NCBI GenBank assembly: GCA_003223935.1
Contig: QHXQ01000022.1
Location: 32,598 to 96,597, forward strand
DNA from: Acidobacteriota bacterium
GTDB taxonomy: Bacteria; Acidobacteriota; Blastocatellia; Pyrinomonadales; Pyrinomonadaceae
Direction: 5' to 3'
DNA: 64,000 bases
Shown here: positions 41,616 through 51,085 of the stretch, piece after piece
How the letters are laid out: each line of letters starts with the position of its first letter
Position numbering within the stretch: position 1 is the first letter of the stretch
The notes under the pieces: model-generated
What the model saw: only the letters and a program-made list of their open reading frames with translations
Told to the model about the DNA's origin: nothing
Database searches by the model: none
Translations under genes and position numbers: made by a program

Positions 41616-42496
41616 GACGCCCACCTCCGCAAACCAGCTTTCAACAGAAATTGGTAACTCGCCCAAGCGTCTAATAAAGGAGGGACGACTGTAACGCGTC
41701 GCTGTCCAGAGACTTGCGTGACAGCGAGTTTCATCTGAGCGGCGGTCGCGGCTGGAAATTCCGACCACAACAGCGCAATTGTGCCGGTCACAAAGGGAGC
41801 CGCAATGCTCGTCCCTGCCGCCTTGAAAGTTTGGCCGTTGGTTCCCAGACTGACAATGTCGTCGCCGGGGGCGCTTAAGCCCTGCCGCCCAATAGAGTTC
41901 CCCATGTTCGATTGTGCGAGCGGTCGGCCTTGACGGTCAGAGGCCGCTACCGGAATAACCCATGGATGGCGGGTAATAGCAGAGCCTCCGACGGTGCCTT
42001 GATTGCCCGCTGCTGCAACAACGATAACGCCACGCTTCGCGGCATGATCAAGAGCTTCTTCTAGTTCATGTTCGTTTGCCGATGACGGCAACGCGAGAGC
42101 AACGCTCATATTTATCAGGCGCGCCCCGGCGCTAATGCATTCAATGATTGCCGCTCCAAGCTCGCCGGGCGTGGCGCTTGGCAACTGTTTATTGGCTGAC
42201 CCCGTCTCCGCAAAAATTGAGCGCACTAGCAAGGTGCAGTTTGGACAGATCGCCGGGGCGGGCGAATCTCTCCGAGCGCACAAAATGCCTGCGACAAAAG
42301 TTCCATGCATACAGGCGGCACTGCTGGCCCTAGTACAGGTGCCGCGCATCTTCCCCGGAACCTCGCGGATATTTTGGTCCGCAAGGTCAGGGTGGTTCGT
42401 AGCGACAGGCCCGTCAATTAACCCGATTATGGTTTCACTGATCCCACTGGTAATTTCCATCAACCCAGTGAGTTTCACCATATCCAAAGGATTCAT
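41612..42496 (-). CDS. PatA-like subtilisin protease (S8 family)
   Basis: 294 residues from ATG 42496 (AGGATGAG before it; ATG 42505 also possible). The S8 triad is intact: Asp28 in IGLIDGPV, His64 in CMHGTFVAGIL, Ser230 in GTSIAAPFVTG, with the oxyanion Asn165 (AAAGNQG). There is no signal peptide or propeptide, so it is probably cytoplasmic, like PatA, which cleaves cyanobactin precursors at the N-terminal recognition site. IGLIDGP and CARRDSPAPAICPNC (two cysteines) are typical of the PatA/PatG subtilases. It leads a minus-strand set with leader peptides and PatG-like proteins. Substrate assignment is by association. Confidence 0.85.
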   Translation of the reverse strand: MNPLDMVKLTGLMEITSGISETIIGLIDGPVATNHPDLADQNIREVPGKMRGTCTRASSAACMHGTFVAGILCARRDSPAPAICPNCTLLVRSIFAETGSANKQLPSATPGELGAAIIECISAGARLINMSVALALPSSANEHELEEALDHAAKRGVIVVAAAGNQGTVGGSAITRHPWVIPVAASDRQGRPLAQSNMGNSIGRQGLSAPGDDIVSLGTNGQTFKAAGTSIAAPFVTGTIALLWSEFPAATAAQMKLAVTQVSGQRRVTVVPPLLDAWASYQFLLKAGLRRWAS

Positions 42497-42978
42497 GATG
42501 CTCATCCTAACGAATTCAAAGCCACTTCCCCATGATCGCGACCTTGTCGCGCTGCCCTTGAATAGCGTCCGGGGCAGCGCTTATAAACTCTGGAATAAAA
42601 TCGGGAAGATACGTTGTATCCAACCACATGAGCACCGATGCAGCGATTGTGGAAGTGTGGTCAAGACACCTCGCAGCGGAAAAGCAATGGTTATGCTTTT
42701 CAGTTGATGGAATTTGCGGGGAGTGCCCATAGCATTACACCACCCTTATGCTGGAAAATGTTACTGTGAGGCTGGCGGGATACAGAGCATCTCGTCAGCA
42801 GGTATAAAATTTACGGTGCGAAGAGCGAAAAATAGCAATAATAACTGAGAGCGTGCAAAGACTATACTCATCACCGAGAGATGTCAACATAATTTTTGGG
42901 AATTATGCCTTTACAGCCTCAAGAAAAAACTTAGCAAAGCTATTTGCGGTTCTCCATAGATACGGATAGATCTGGCTT
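42497..42978. other. AT-richer gap upstream of RiPP locus
   Basis: 480 bases without a gene. Clearly lower GC than the flanks. It likely holds the promoter of the RiPP set. No repeat family recognised. Confidence 0.5.
42861..42887 (-). promoter_or_regulatory. Candidate sigma70-type promoter for the RiPP locus
   Basis: On the minus strand TTGACA (42887-42882) and TATAGT (42866-42861) are separated by 15 bases, slightly short. It would give a 5' leader of ~360 bases before the protease gene. Sequence match only. Confidence 0.3.
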
Positions 42979-45483
42979 TTATGGCACGATCACGATCTCG
43001 TTGACGTTTTGACCAAGCCGCGGCACACGAAGCCGTCGCTCATCTTGATCAAACGAAACATCCTTTGCTTCGCGCCCGTCAATCAACACTGCTTTGGGTT
43101 TTGCGGGCACGCCGACGAATTCGACGGTGGTGAGCGTGCGTGCGGCGTTGTACGAGCCTGTGCGCGTGAAGCGCAGTGTGTTGGGGGTCTGATTGATGAA
43201 CGTGGTGCGCCAAACGCCGCGCCGGTAGTCGTAGCCTTCGCCTGCGTCTTCGTAGATACGGCTTGTGGCTGCGCCGACGGCGACTGTGAGCGTGAGTGGC
43301 GCGTGCGTCATCTCGTCTGTGCTTTGCACGACGGCTTGTGTGGGGATGCTTGCGCCTGCGCGGATGAAGAGGGGGAGACGTGAGAGCGGCGCGGGGACGT
43401 TTGCGTTTGTGCCGCCTTCGTGTCGTTCGCCTGTCCACCAATCGAGCCACGCATCGCCTTTGGGAAAATAGACGCCGCGCGTGTTTGCGCCCGCTTGCAA
43501 GACGGGCGCGACGAGCAGATCGTCGCCGACCAAGTATTCATCTGCGCCGAGCGGCGCGTCATAGACGTTGTAATCGGTGGGATAGTTGAACCAGAGCGGG
43601 CGCATGACGGGCGCGCCCGATTCGGTGTGCTCTTCAAAGACCGTGTAGAGATATGGCAGCAGTTCGTAACGCAGTTCAATTGAAGCGCGATTGATCTTCT
43701 CGTAGTCGGAGCCGAACGACCAAGGCTCACGTCTGGCCGCTTCGTTGTTTGAATGTGTGCGACAGAAAGGCGTGAGCGCGGCCGCTTGCAACCAACGTGC
43801 GTACAACTCCGGCGTGGTGTTACCGGCAAAGCCGCCGATGTCTGCGCCGATGAAGGGCACACCTGAGACGCCCATGTTGGTGAGCATTGGAATGGAGAGT
43901 GCGAGATGTTCCCACGAAGGTACGTTGTCGCCCGTCCAGACGGCGGAGTAACGTTGCACACCTGCGTAACCAGCGCGCGTTAAGACGAACGGGCGCGCGT
44001 CGGGTCTTAATTGCTTGACGCCTTCAAAAGTTGAGCGCGCCATCTGCATGCCATAGACGTTGTGATAACGCGCGTGCGTGCCATTGACGCCGTCGCCCGC
44101 GTGGCGCACGTCAACGGGGAAAGTTTTGGCCGGATCGTGTGGCAGATTAGGCTGCGGCGGGCGCGTATCGGGCGGAAAAGTGGCCGGCTCGTTCATGTCG
44201 TTCCAGAAACCAGCGATGCCGTCGTCCAGATCGGTTTTGTAGAGCGCGCCGAACCAAGCGCGCGTCTGCGCATTGGTGAAATCGGGGAAGGCGCATAGAC
44301 CCGGCCAGACGTTGGCATGAAACTCCGAGCCGTCGGCCGCTTTGCAGAAGAGATTTTGCGCGCGCCCTTCTCTGTAAGCCGGATAATTCTCGTCAACCTT
44401 AATGCCCGGATCAATGATGACGACGACGCGGAAGCCTGCGACGCGCAGATCGCTTAACATTTTGGGCGGATCGGGGAAGCGCTCCTTGTTCCAAGTGAAG
44501 ATGCGGAAGCCGTCCATGTAGTCAATGTCGAGATAAATAACATCGGCGGGAATGTGGCGCTCGCGGAAGTTGCGCGCAAGGTCGCGGACGGTGCTTTCGG
44601 GATAGTAGGAGTAGCGCGACTGTTGATAACCGAGCGCCCAGAGCGGCGGGAGCGGCGTGCGCCCCGTCAGGTCTGTATATTCGCGCAAGACCTCTTTGGG
44701 CGCACGCTCCAGCCCACCCGTGAAGACGTAATAGTTCAACTCGCCGCCCGCCGCGCCGAACGTGTAGCGCGCAGGGTCACTCTTGCCCATATCGAAATAG
44801 GTGCGATAGGTGTTATCGAAAAACAGACCGTAGGCTTTGCCTTGTTTGAGCGCGACGAAGAAGGGGATTGATTCGTAGATCGGATCAAGACCGAGCGGAT
44901 ACGAATAAGTGTCCGTGTTCCACATCGCCAGAGCCTGCTCATGCCGCGCTGTGCCGAGCGCCTTCTCGCCGAAGCCGTAGTAGAACTCAAACGGATCACG
45001 CCGCTTCGACACTTCAACCGCACCGCCCGCTTGATCAAACATCGCAGGGCGCGTCTTGTCGTCTTCGACGACAAGTTGCCCCGTCGCGTCATAGACGCGC
45101 ACCAGAAAAGGCTTACGTTGAATGACGATCTTCGCGCCCTTCGCGCCCTTCGGCGTAATCTCAATCGCGTCATACGGCCCTATATCGCGGATCACGACCG
45201 GCAAGGGCCGCTGCGCCTTCTGTTCAACCGCATACGACTGATCGCGCTCAAAACGCCCACCCGGCGCAAGCCGCACGCGCACCACGTTCGCATCTTCCAG
45301 CGTCACATCCACCAACGCCCCGCTCGTCAAGATGAGATGCACGCCGTTCGGTTTCGTCAGATACGTGATGACATCGCCCGCCGTCCGCCAAGCGCCCGCC
45401 ACAGGCAGCGCGACAAAGCACAACAACAACAGCAGACCCGTCAAAACTAGAAAACGGCGGCGCGTAAAGATTCTGTTATTCAT
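42979..45483 (-). CDS. Secreted glycoside hydrolase family 31 alpha-glucosidase
   Basis: 834 residues. Signal peptide about 1-31 (ending PVAGAW). N-terminal beta-sandwich, then the GH31 barrel: DVIYLDIDYMDGFRIFTWN, the nucleophile region GIAGFWNDMNEPATFPP (Asp of WNDMNEP), FVLTRAGYAGVQRYSAVWTGDNVPSWEHL and SGVPFIGADIGGFAGN with PFCRTHS. C-terminal beta domains follow. Family knowledge: cleaves terminal alpha-linked glucose or xylose residues. The protein is secreted. Adjacent genes (amidohydrolase, PfkB kinase) fit general sugar use, but no polysaccharide-utilisation locus is visible. Confidence 0.93.
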   Translation of the reverse strand: MNNRIFTRRRFLVLTGLLLLLCFVALPVAGAWRTAGDVITYLTKPNGVHLILTSGALVDVTLEDANVVRVRLAPGGRFERDQSYAVEQKAQRPLPVVIRDIGPYDAIEITPKGAKGAKIVIQRKPFLVRVYDATGQLVVEDDKTRPAMFDQAGGAVEVSKRRDPFEFYYGFGEKALGTARHEQALAMWNTDTYSYPLGLDPIYESIPFFVALKQGKAYGLFFDNTYRTYFDMGKSDPARYTFGAAGGELNYYVFTGGLERAPKEVLREYTDLTGRTPLPPLWALGYQQSRYSYYPESTVRDLARNFRERHIPADVIYLDIDYMDGFRIFTWNKERFPDPPKMLSDLRVAGFRVVVIIDPGIKVDENYPAYREGRAQNLFCKAADGSEFHANVWPGLCAFPDFTNAQTRAWFGALYKTDLDDGIAGFWNDMNEPATFPPDTRPPQPNLPHDPAKTFPVDVRHAGDGVNGTHARYHNVYGMQMARSTFEGVKQLRPDARPFVLTRAGYAGVQRYSAVWTGDNVPSWEHLALSIPMLTNMGVSGVPFIGADIGGFAGNTTPELYARWLQAAALTPFCRTHSNNEAARREPWSFGSDYEKINRASIELRYELLPYLYTVFEEHTESGAPVMRPLWFNYPTDYNVYDAPLGADEYLVGDDLLVAPVLQAGANTRGVYFPKGDAWLDWWTGERHEGGTNANVPAPLSRLPLFIRAGASIPTQAVVQSTDEMTHAPLTLTVAVGAATSRIYEDAGEGYDYRRGVWRTTFINQTPNTLRFTRTGSYNAARTLTTVEFVGVPAKPKAVLIDGREAKDVSFDQDERRLRVPRLGQNVNEIVIVP

Positions 45484-45497
45484 AAGGCAGCATTTAT

Positions 45498-45592
45498 GTC
45501 AGTACCGCCTGCGGTAGCGGGCGGTTATATGTTTTGTTCATAGGCTGGACGACGTAAACCCTCACCCGCCCGCTACCGCAGGCGGTACTGAC
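45498..45592. repeat. Palindromic dispersed repeat, copy 2
   Basis: GTCAGTACCGCCTGCGGTAG-type left arm at 45498-45524 and its complement at 45563-45592. Same arms as copy 3 at 52.2 kb, with a different loop. Confidence 0.9.
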
Positions 45593-45683
45593 ACGGACTT
45601 GCATCCGTCACAAGCGTTCGCCAGCCCGTAAGGATGTTTGTGCGAACCGTCTGCCCGAACACTTAAGCAGTTAGTACGACTTT

Positions 45684-46064
45684 TCAACCCATAAGGCGCA
45701 AACGTGCGCGCGTAATACCCATTCGTGCATTAGTAATCGGCAACATTGCACACGTAATGAGCATATTTACACTCGTAATGACTCTCGCTGTATTCGTCAG
45801 GACAATTTTTACAACCGTAAGCACAAAATTTGCACTTGTAAGAACGAAATTTGCACGCGTAATGCTGACTTTTGCACTCGTAATATCTACCGTCACATCC
45901 GTAATCTCAATCTTTACACTCATAAGAACAATTCTTGCACTCGTCAGAGCCATCTGTGCAGTCGTCAGACGTATCTTTGCGCGCGTCAGGACCATCTGTG
46001 CGGTCGTAATGACCGTCGCCGCGCCTGTCAGGTCAATCGTTACGCCCGTCAGCCTATTTTTCAT
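45684..46064 (-). CDS. Possible heptad-repeat protein encoded by a 21-bp tandem repeat
   Basis: 126 residues made almost entirely of a seven-residue unit of the form T-x-A-x-(I/V/M)-x-(L/I), e.g. TTAQMVL, TRAKIRL, TSARIVL, TSAKVSI, about 17 copies. The ATG at 46064 lies inside the last codons of the upstream amidohydrolase gene (tATGAAAAATAG), so translational coupling is possible. Alternating hydrophobic and polar residues would fit a beta-solenoid or a membrane-lying strand array. The period is exactly 21 bp and the plus strand is open as well (45757-46083), so coding cannot be proven. No known function. Confidence 0.4.
   Translation of the reverse strand: MKNRLTGVTIDLTGAATVITTAQMVLTRAKIRLTTAQMALTSARIVLMSVKIEITDVTVDITSAKVSITRANFVLTSANFVLTVVKIVLTNTARVITSVNMLITCAMLPITNARMGITRARLRLMG
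45695..46060. repeat. Degenerate 21-bp tandem repeat
   Basis: About 17 units of 21 bp; each starts near CGTAAT or CGTCAG on the plus strand, with variable interior. The units diverge but keep length exactly, which points to selection on reading frame rather than recent slippage. Confidence 0.85.
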
Positions 46065-47778
46065 ACACGACGCGCCCGCCTAAGATCGTGATGGCGGCTT
46101 CGGTGTGCAAGATTTCGGCGGGCGGGATGGTCAAGAGGTCGCGCGTGTGGACGGTTAGGTCGGCGAGCATGTGCGGCGCGATCTGCCCCTTGTCCTTTTC
46201 TTCAAACGAGGCGTAGGCGGACTCGGCCGTGTAGTTGCGGATCGCATTCTCAATCGTGATGCGCTCTTCGGGCCACCAGCCGCCCGCAGGTTGGCCGTCG
46301 GTTGATTGGCGCGTGACGGCGGCGTAGAGACCGAGATAGGGGTTGATCGGCTCGACGGGCCAGTCCGTGCCAAAGGGCACGTGGACGCCGTAAGCCATCA
46401 TCGTGTGCCAAGAGTATGCGCCCATGACGCGATACTCGCCGAGACGATCTTGCGCCCAGCGTTTGTCCGAGATGGCGTGCGACGGCTGCATCGAAGCGAT
46501 CACGCCGAGGTCGCGGAAGCGCGCGAAGTCCGACGGCGCAACCACCTGCGCGTGCTCGACGCGATTGCGACGTAAGAAGTCTGCTGGCACGCGATTGGCT
46601 GGGCCTTGATAGGCGAAGCCTAGTTTGTCCGTCTCAACTTTTGCTGCTGCGAAAGCATCAAGTGCCATGCGATTGGCTTTGTCGCCGATGGCGTGGAAGC
46701 CGATCTGAAAACCTGCTTGTGCGCGTTCGACGGTCATGCGTGTGAGTTCTTCGGGCGTGTGGCGTGGGATGCCGCTGTTGTGCGGGTCGTCGGCGAAGGG
46801 CGCGAGCATGGCGGCGGTGTGCGATCCCAATGTGCCGTCCACGTAGCCTTTGAGCATGGTCAGGCGGATGCGGAACGGATCGATCTTAAACGACGCAAAC
46901 TCCGCGCGCTGTCTCTTCAACTCGGCAACCGTGTTCTCAAAATTCTGCCACTCGGCGATGCGAACAGTCAGCTTGTCCGCACGCAACAACTCGCGGTAAA
47001 GCTCGACGTTCTCATAACCCGAATTGTCCTGAATCGAAGTGATGCCATCGCGCCGCGCCTCTGCGAGCGCACGCTCAATCGCTTGCATCCTTTCAGCGCG
47101 CGAAGGCTCAGGCACGACGCGCGCAACCAGTTCGCCCGCTGTCTCGTGCAAAATTCCCGTCGGCTCGCCCGCCGCATCGTGTCGTATCTCGCCGCCTTGT
47201 GGCGCTTGTGTGTCGCGCGTGATGTTCGCGCGCTTTAACGCCAACGTATTCGCCCAACTCGTGTGCCCGTCCACGCGCTGCACGAACACAGGATTGTTCG
47301 GCGCGACTTCATCCAAGTCTTTCTTCGTCGGCCACTGACCGCCCCACAGCGTATGATCCCAACCGCGCCCAAGTATCCAAGAACCCGGCGGCAACTCTCG
47401 CACCTTCTCCGCAATCCGCCGCTTCGCCTCCGCGAGCGTCTGTGCGCCGATCAACTGCACGCGCAACAAACTGAGGCCACCGCTCACGAAATGTATATGC
47501 GCATCGTTAAAGCCCGGCGTGACGAGCCGGCCCTTGAGATCAATCGTGCGCGCGCCCTCGTAACCCACTAATATCTCCGCGTTCGAGCCGACGGCGACGA
47601 TGCGCTCGCCGTCAACGGCGACGGCCTGCGCGATGTGTCCTTGCGCGTCAGCCGTAAAGACTTTGCCGTTTGTAAGCACGAGACTCACGCGGCGACGTGC
47701 CTGCGCGTGTCCATTGAACGACGCACAGACGAGCAATGTTGCGAGCGCGAGCGCAACAGCTTGGCGCAGTAGTTTCAT
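46054..47778 (-). CDS. Exported amidohydrolase (YtcJ-like)
   Basis: 574 residues. Signal peptide about 1-26 (ending GHAQ). Amidohydrolase motifs: LVLTNGKVFTADAQGHIAQAVAVDGERIVAVG, GRLVTPGFNDAHIHFVSGG (metal-binding HxH), LGRGWDHTLWGGQWPTKKDLD, IGFHAIGDKANRMALDAFA, and VPFGTDWPVEPINPYLG near the end. YtcJ-like enzymes are metal-dependent amidases or deacetylases with unknown substrates. The last bases overlap the start of the heptad-repeat frame. Upstream is the PfkB kinase on the same strand, 106 bases away. Confidence 0.9.
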   Translation of the reverse strand: MKLLRQAVALALATLLVCASFNGHAQARRRVSLVLTNGKVFTADAQGHIAQAVAVDGERIVAVGSNAEILVGYEGARTIDLKGRLVTPGFNDAHIHFVSGGLSLLRVQLIGAQTLAEAKRRIAEKVRELPPGSWILGRGWDHTLWGGQWPTKKDLDEVAPNNPVFVQRVDGHTSWANTLALKRANITRDTQAPQGGEIRHDAAGEPTGILHETAGELVARVVPEPSRAERMQAIERALAEARRDGITSIQDNSGYENVELYRELLRADKLTVRIAEWQNFENTVAELKRQRAEFASFKIDPFRIRLTMLKGYVDGTLGSHTAAMLAPFADDPHNSGIPRHTPEELTRMTVERAQAGFQIGFHAIGDKANRMALDAFAAAKVETDKLGFAYQGPANRVPADFLRRNRVEHAQVVAPSDFARFRDLGVIASMQPSHAISDKRWAQDRLGEYRVMGAYSWHTMMAYGVHVPFGTDWPVEPINPYLGLYAAVTRQSTDGQPAGGWWPEERITIENAIRNYTAESAYASFEEKDKGQIAPHMLADLTVHTRDLLTIPPAEILHTEAAITILGGRVVYEK

Positions 47779-47884
47779 GTTCCTTGGTGGCCTTGCGGCA
47801 GGTTGTGCGAGCGCGGATTGTTATATCACTGATCTGTTGTCGTGCGTAGGGGCATGGTTCTATTCAATCCAAGCTTAATCACCC

Positions 47885-48820
47885 CTACAAGCTTAGAAAT
47901 TCAGCCAACTCATGCACGGATGGCAGCGCCGTGCGCGCGCCCAAGCTGCGACACTTGAGCGCGGCGACGGCGCAGCCGAGATGCAAGCACGCTTCGATCT
48001 CTGCGCCCTGCAAAAGCCCGTAGAGGAAGCCCGCATGGAAGGCGTCGCCTGCGCCCGTCGTGTCGCGACAACCGCCGGGGACGGGGCCGGCGGGCGCTTC
48101 GATGAAGACGCCCTCGTGATAGACCAACGCGCCGCGTATGCCGCGCGTCAGGCCCGTCACGGCGCAACCGTAGCGCGCTTTCACTTCGACGAGCGCCGCG
48201 CGTTCGTCTGCAATGCCGGTCAAGCGCACGGGGAACTCACACGAAGAGATGAGCACGTCAATGAGCGGGAGCAGTTCGGGCAACCCCGCATAGATGTTGT
48301 CAATGTCGGCGGAGACGATTGTGCCCGCAGCCCGCGCTTCACGCGCGAGGCGCACACACGCGGGCGGATCGTGTGCGTCCAAGTGGAGCACACGCCCGCG
48401 CACAGCAAAATTTGTCGGCGCTTCGTCGGCCGCGTAAGCCAGACGCTCATCTCTGTCCCAGATGATCGTGCGCTCGCCTGTGCGCGCGTCAATGATGATG
48501 AACGCGATCTGATTGCGCGCGCCTTCGATCACTTCCGTCTGCGTGATGTCAACGCCTTCGCCGCGCAAGGTCTGCAAGCCGAAGCGGCCGGCCGAGTCCG
48601 TGCCGAAGCGACCGGCGTAAGCTGTGCGCAAACCAAGACGTTGTAAGCCGACCATTGCCGAAGCGGTCTGCCCGCCCGCCGATTGTGTGTGCTCGATGAG
48701 CCGCGTCTTCGTGTCGAACGCGGGATACTCAGGCACGACGACGAGGTGATCCACCGCGTTCAAGCCAAAGCCGACCGCATCGAACTCACGTTCAGTTGGC
48801 AGCGTGAAAGGGAAGCGCAT
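47885..48820 (-). CDS. PfkB-family carbohydrate kinase
   Basis: 311 residues. PfkB family motifs: FDAVGFGLNAVDHLVVVPEY at the start, QSAGGQTASAMVGLQRLGLR, a nucleotide region, and the signature DTTGAGDAFHAGFLYGLLQG (catalytic Asp in DTTGAGD) at about 255-275. It phosphorylates a sugar or nucleoside; substrate not predictable. Same strand as the amidohydrolase gene downstream. Confidence 0.9.
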   Translation of the reverse strand: MRFPFTLPTEREFDAVGFGLNAVDHLVVVPEYPAFDTKTRLIEHTQSAGGQTASAMVGLQRLGLRTAYAGRFGTDSAGRFGLQTLRGEGVDITQTEVIEGARNQIAFIIIDARTGERTIIWDRDERLAYAADEAPTNFAVRGRVLHLDAHDPPACVRLAREARAAGTIVSADIDNIYAGLPELLPLIDVLISSCEFPVRLTGIADERAALVEVKARYGCAVTGLTRGIRGALVYHEGVFIEAPAGPVPGGCRDTTGAGDAFHAGFLYGLLQGAEIEACLHLGCAVAALKCRSLGARTALPSVHELAEFLSL

Positions 48821-48934
48821 CTGTTGTTCCTCGCCGTCGTAGTTAGTTATCGCTTCGACGGTTGGGTTAAACTAACCGCACACACTGAAACTTGTCGAGC
48901 GGCGGCAGTCTCCGTCTGGAGGCTTTAACGAGCG

Positions 48935-50794
48935 GTGACTCTGGAAGAGAAACTTAAAAATTTGCCCACTGCGCCCGGCGTCTATCTGCACAAAGACGAG
49001 GCGGGCAAGATCATCTACGTCGGCAAGGCGAAGAACTTGCGCAACCGCGTGCGCTCCTATTTTCAATCGGGGCGCTCAACGGACGCAAAGACGCGCGAAC
49101 TTGTACGGCGCATCGTCGATCTGGAATTCATCGTCACGGACACGGAAGTCGAAGCGCTCGTGCTTGAATCGAATCTGATTAAGCAGCACAAGCCGCGCTA
49201 CAACGTGCTCTTGAAAGACGACAAGCAGTACCCACACCTCAAGCTCACGATCAACGAACCGTTCCCGCGCGTCATGATCACACGCAAAATTCAACGTGAC
49301 GGCGCGCTCTATTTCGGGCCGTTTCTGCCTGCAAGTCTCGCGCGGCGCACGATTGATTTGATCCATCGCACTTTTCAGTTGCGCACCTGCGACATAGAGA
49401 TTGACGGCAAACTGCCGCGCCCGTGTCTTGAGTATCACATCAAACGTTGCCTCGGCCCTTGCGTGAAGGGCTTGTGTACGCCCGAAGAATATGCGGAGTC
49501 TGTGCGCGACGTGCGGATGTTTCTCGAAGGACGCAACCGGGAACTCGCGGACGAATACGAGGCGCGGATGCTGAAAGCTTCGGACGAGATGCGTTTCGAG
49601 TTGGCGGCCAAGTATAGAGACTTGCGCAAAGTCGTGCTCGCCGTCTCGGAGCAGCAGAAGATGGCGACCGCCGCCGACCGCGACGTGGACATCTTCGGTT
49701 ACTATCGCGAAGGCGCGCGGCTCGCCTTGCAACTATTCACCATGCGCGAAGGCAAGATCGTCGGCCGGCGCGAGTTCTTCTGGGAAGATTTGCCGCCGGA
49801 CGATTTCGATCCGTCGAAGTTTTTGAGCGAGGTGCTCACGCAGTATTACTCGACCGACTACGTGCCGCGCGAGGTGCACGTGCCCGTAGATTTCGAGGAT
49901 CGTGAGTTACTCGAAAAAGCTCTGACCGAGCGCAAAGGCCGCCGCGTGCGCATACTCGATCCGCAGCGCGGCGAGAAGCGCGACATGATCGCGCTGGTGG
50001 AGAAGAACGCGCAGATCGCATTCGAGCAACGCTTCCGCGTGTTGCAGCCCGACATGGAGCGCGTGCTCGAAGAGTTGCAGGAGACGCTGGAGTTGCCGCG
50101 TTTCCCGGCGCGCATCGAATCGTTCGACGTGTCGAACATCTCCGGCGCGGAGAACGTCGCGGCGCTCGTCGTCTGCGAGAACGGGAAGATCAATAAGGCT
50201 GAGAAGCGCCACTTTCGGATCAAGACGGTCGAGGGCGCAAACGATCCGGCTTCGATGCGCGAGGCGGTCTTTCGTCGTTATCGGCGGCAGCTTGATGAAA
50301 GTAAACCGCTCCCCGATCTGGTGATGATTGACGGCGGCAAGACGCAACTCGGCGCGGCGGCCGATGCAATGCGCGAGCTTGACCTTGAAGCCATCCCGAT
50401 GATCGGCGTCGTCAAGCCGCCGCGTCGGCACAACGAAGTCTCACATCTGCTGGTCAAAGGGCGCGAACATGATCCTATCTATCTCGATCCGCACTCGACC
50501 GTCTTGCGCCTGATTCAAATGATCCGCGACGAGACGCACCGCGCTGCCGTCACCTACCATCGCAAGCGACGCGAGATACGCGACTTCACTTCGGAGCTAA
50601 CGGCCATCCCCGGCGTCGGCGACAAACGCAAGACTCGTCTGCTGCGCAACTTTGGCTCCATCACGCGCATCGCGCAGGCCAGCATCGCGGAGCTTACGCC
50701 CTTCGTCGGTCGGCAAACCGCCGAAGAGATCGCCGGGCACTTCGCGCGCCAACGCGCGCGCGCTGGCATCAACACGAATGGTGAAGAAGGTTGA
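48935..50794 (+). CDS. uvrC: Excinuclease ABC subunit C
   Basis: 619 residues from GTG 48935 (GGAGG upstream). GIY-YIG nuclease domain at about 10-95 (GVYLHKDEAGKIIYVGKAKNLRNRVRSYF), a central UVR region at about 195-240 (EYEARMLKASDEMRFELAAKYRD), the C-terminal RNase H-like nuclease (FPARIESFDVSNISGAENVAALVVCENG and the DLVMIDGGKTQLGAA segment) and a final helix-hairpin-helix (LTAIPGVGDKRKTRLLRNFGS). It cuts both sides of a lesion in nucleotide excision repair with UvrAB. uvrA and uvrB are not in the window. Confidence 0.97.
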   Translation: MTLEEKLKNLPTAPGVYLHKDEAGKIIYVGKAKNLRNRVRSYFQSGRSTDAKTRELVRRIVDLEFIVTDTEVEALVLESNLIKQHKPRYNVLLKDDKQYPHLKLTINEPFPRVMITRKIQRDGALYFGPFLPASLARRTIDLIHRTFQLRTCDIEIDGKLPRPCLEYHIKRCLGPCVKGLCTPEEYAESVRDVRMFLEGRNRELADEYEARMLKASDEMRFELAAKYRDLRKVVLAVSEQQKMATAADRDVDIFGYYREGARLALQLFTMREGKIVGRREFFWEDLPPDDFDPSKFLSEVLTQYYSTDYVPREVHVPVDFEDRELLEKALTERKGRRVRILDPQRGEKRDMIALVEKNAQIAFEQRFRVLQPDMERVLEELQETLELPRFPARIESFDVSNISGAENVAALVVCENGKINKAEKRHFRIKTVEGANDPASMREAVFRRYRRQLDESKPLPDLVMIDGGKTQLGAAADAMRELDLEAIPMIGVVKPPRRHNEVSHLLVKGREHDPIYLDPHSTVLRLIQMIRDETHRAAVTYHRKRREIRDFTSELTAIPGVGDKRKTRLLRNFGSITRIAQASIAELTPFVGRQTAEEIAGHFARQRARAGINTNGEEG

Positions 50795-51085
50795 CCCCGC
50801 AGTTCGTGCCGAGACTACGGCATCGGCTAGCGTGCTGCTAAACTGGCCGTGAAACTTTTCAGCCGAAGGGGCGAACGATCATGAGGGCTGACAACTGAGA
50901 GAGTATCTCAATCTGGATAATGACCACCATCATAGTAGCGGGCCGAAGTATTTACTTGCATTTGTTACTGGCACTATCATAAATACTTCATCGCGTTTGG
51001 GTAGAATGACAAAAAAGGTACGCAACTACTGATTTAGCTGTTCGGCTATGATTTACTGTCCTCAGCTTAGACAAGAGAGCCCGCA
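50795..51085. other. AT-rich gap before the islet
   Basis: 290 bases, markedly AT-rich compared with uvrC. No gene or repeat recognised; the likely promoter of the two downstream genes lies here. Confidence 0.5.

Noticed and set aside
45695..46060. CRISPR array
   Set aside because: Unit is 21 bp without spacers of separate length; no repeat-spacer alternation, no cas genes.
45757..46083. Plus-strand frame across the 21-bp tandem repeat
   Set aside because: Open only because the repeat unit has no stop on either strand; start is not linked to an upstream gene, unlike the minus-strand frame.
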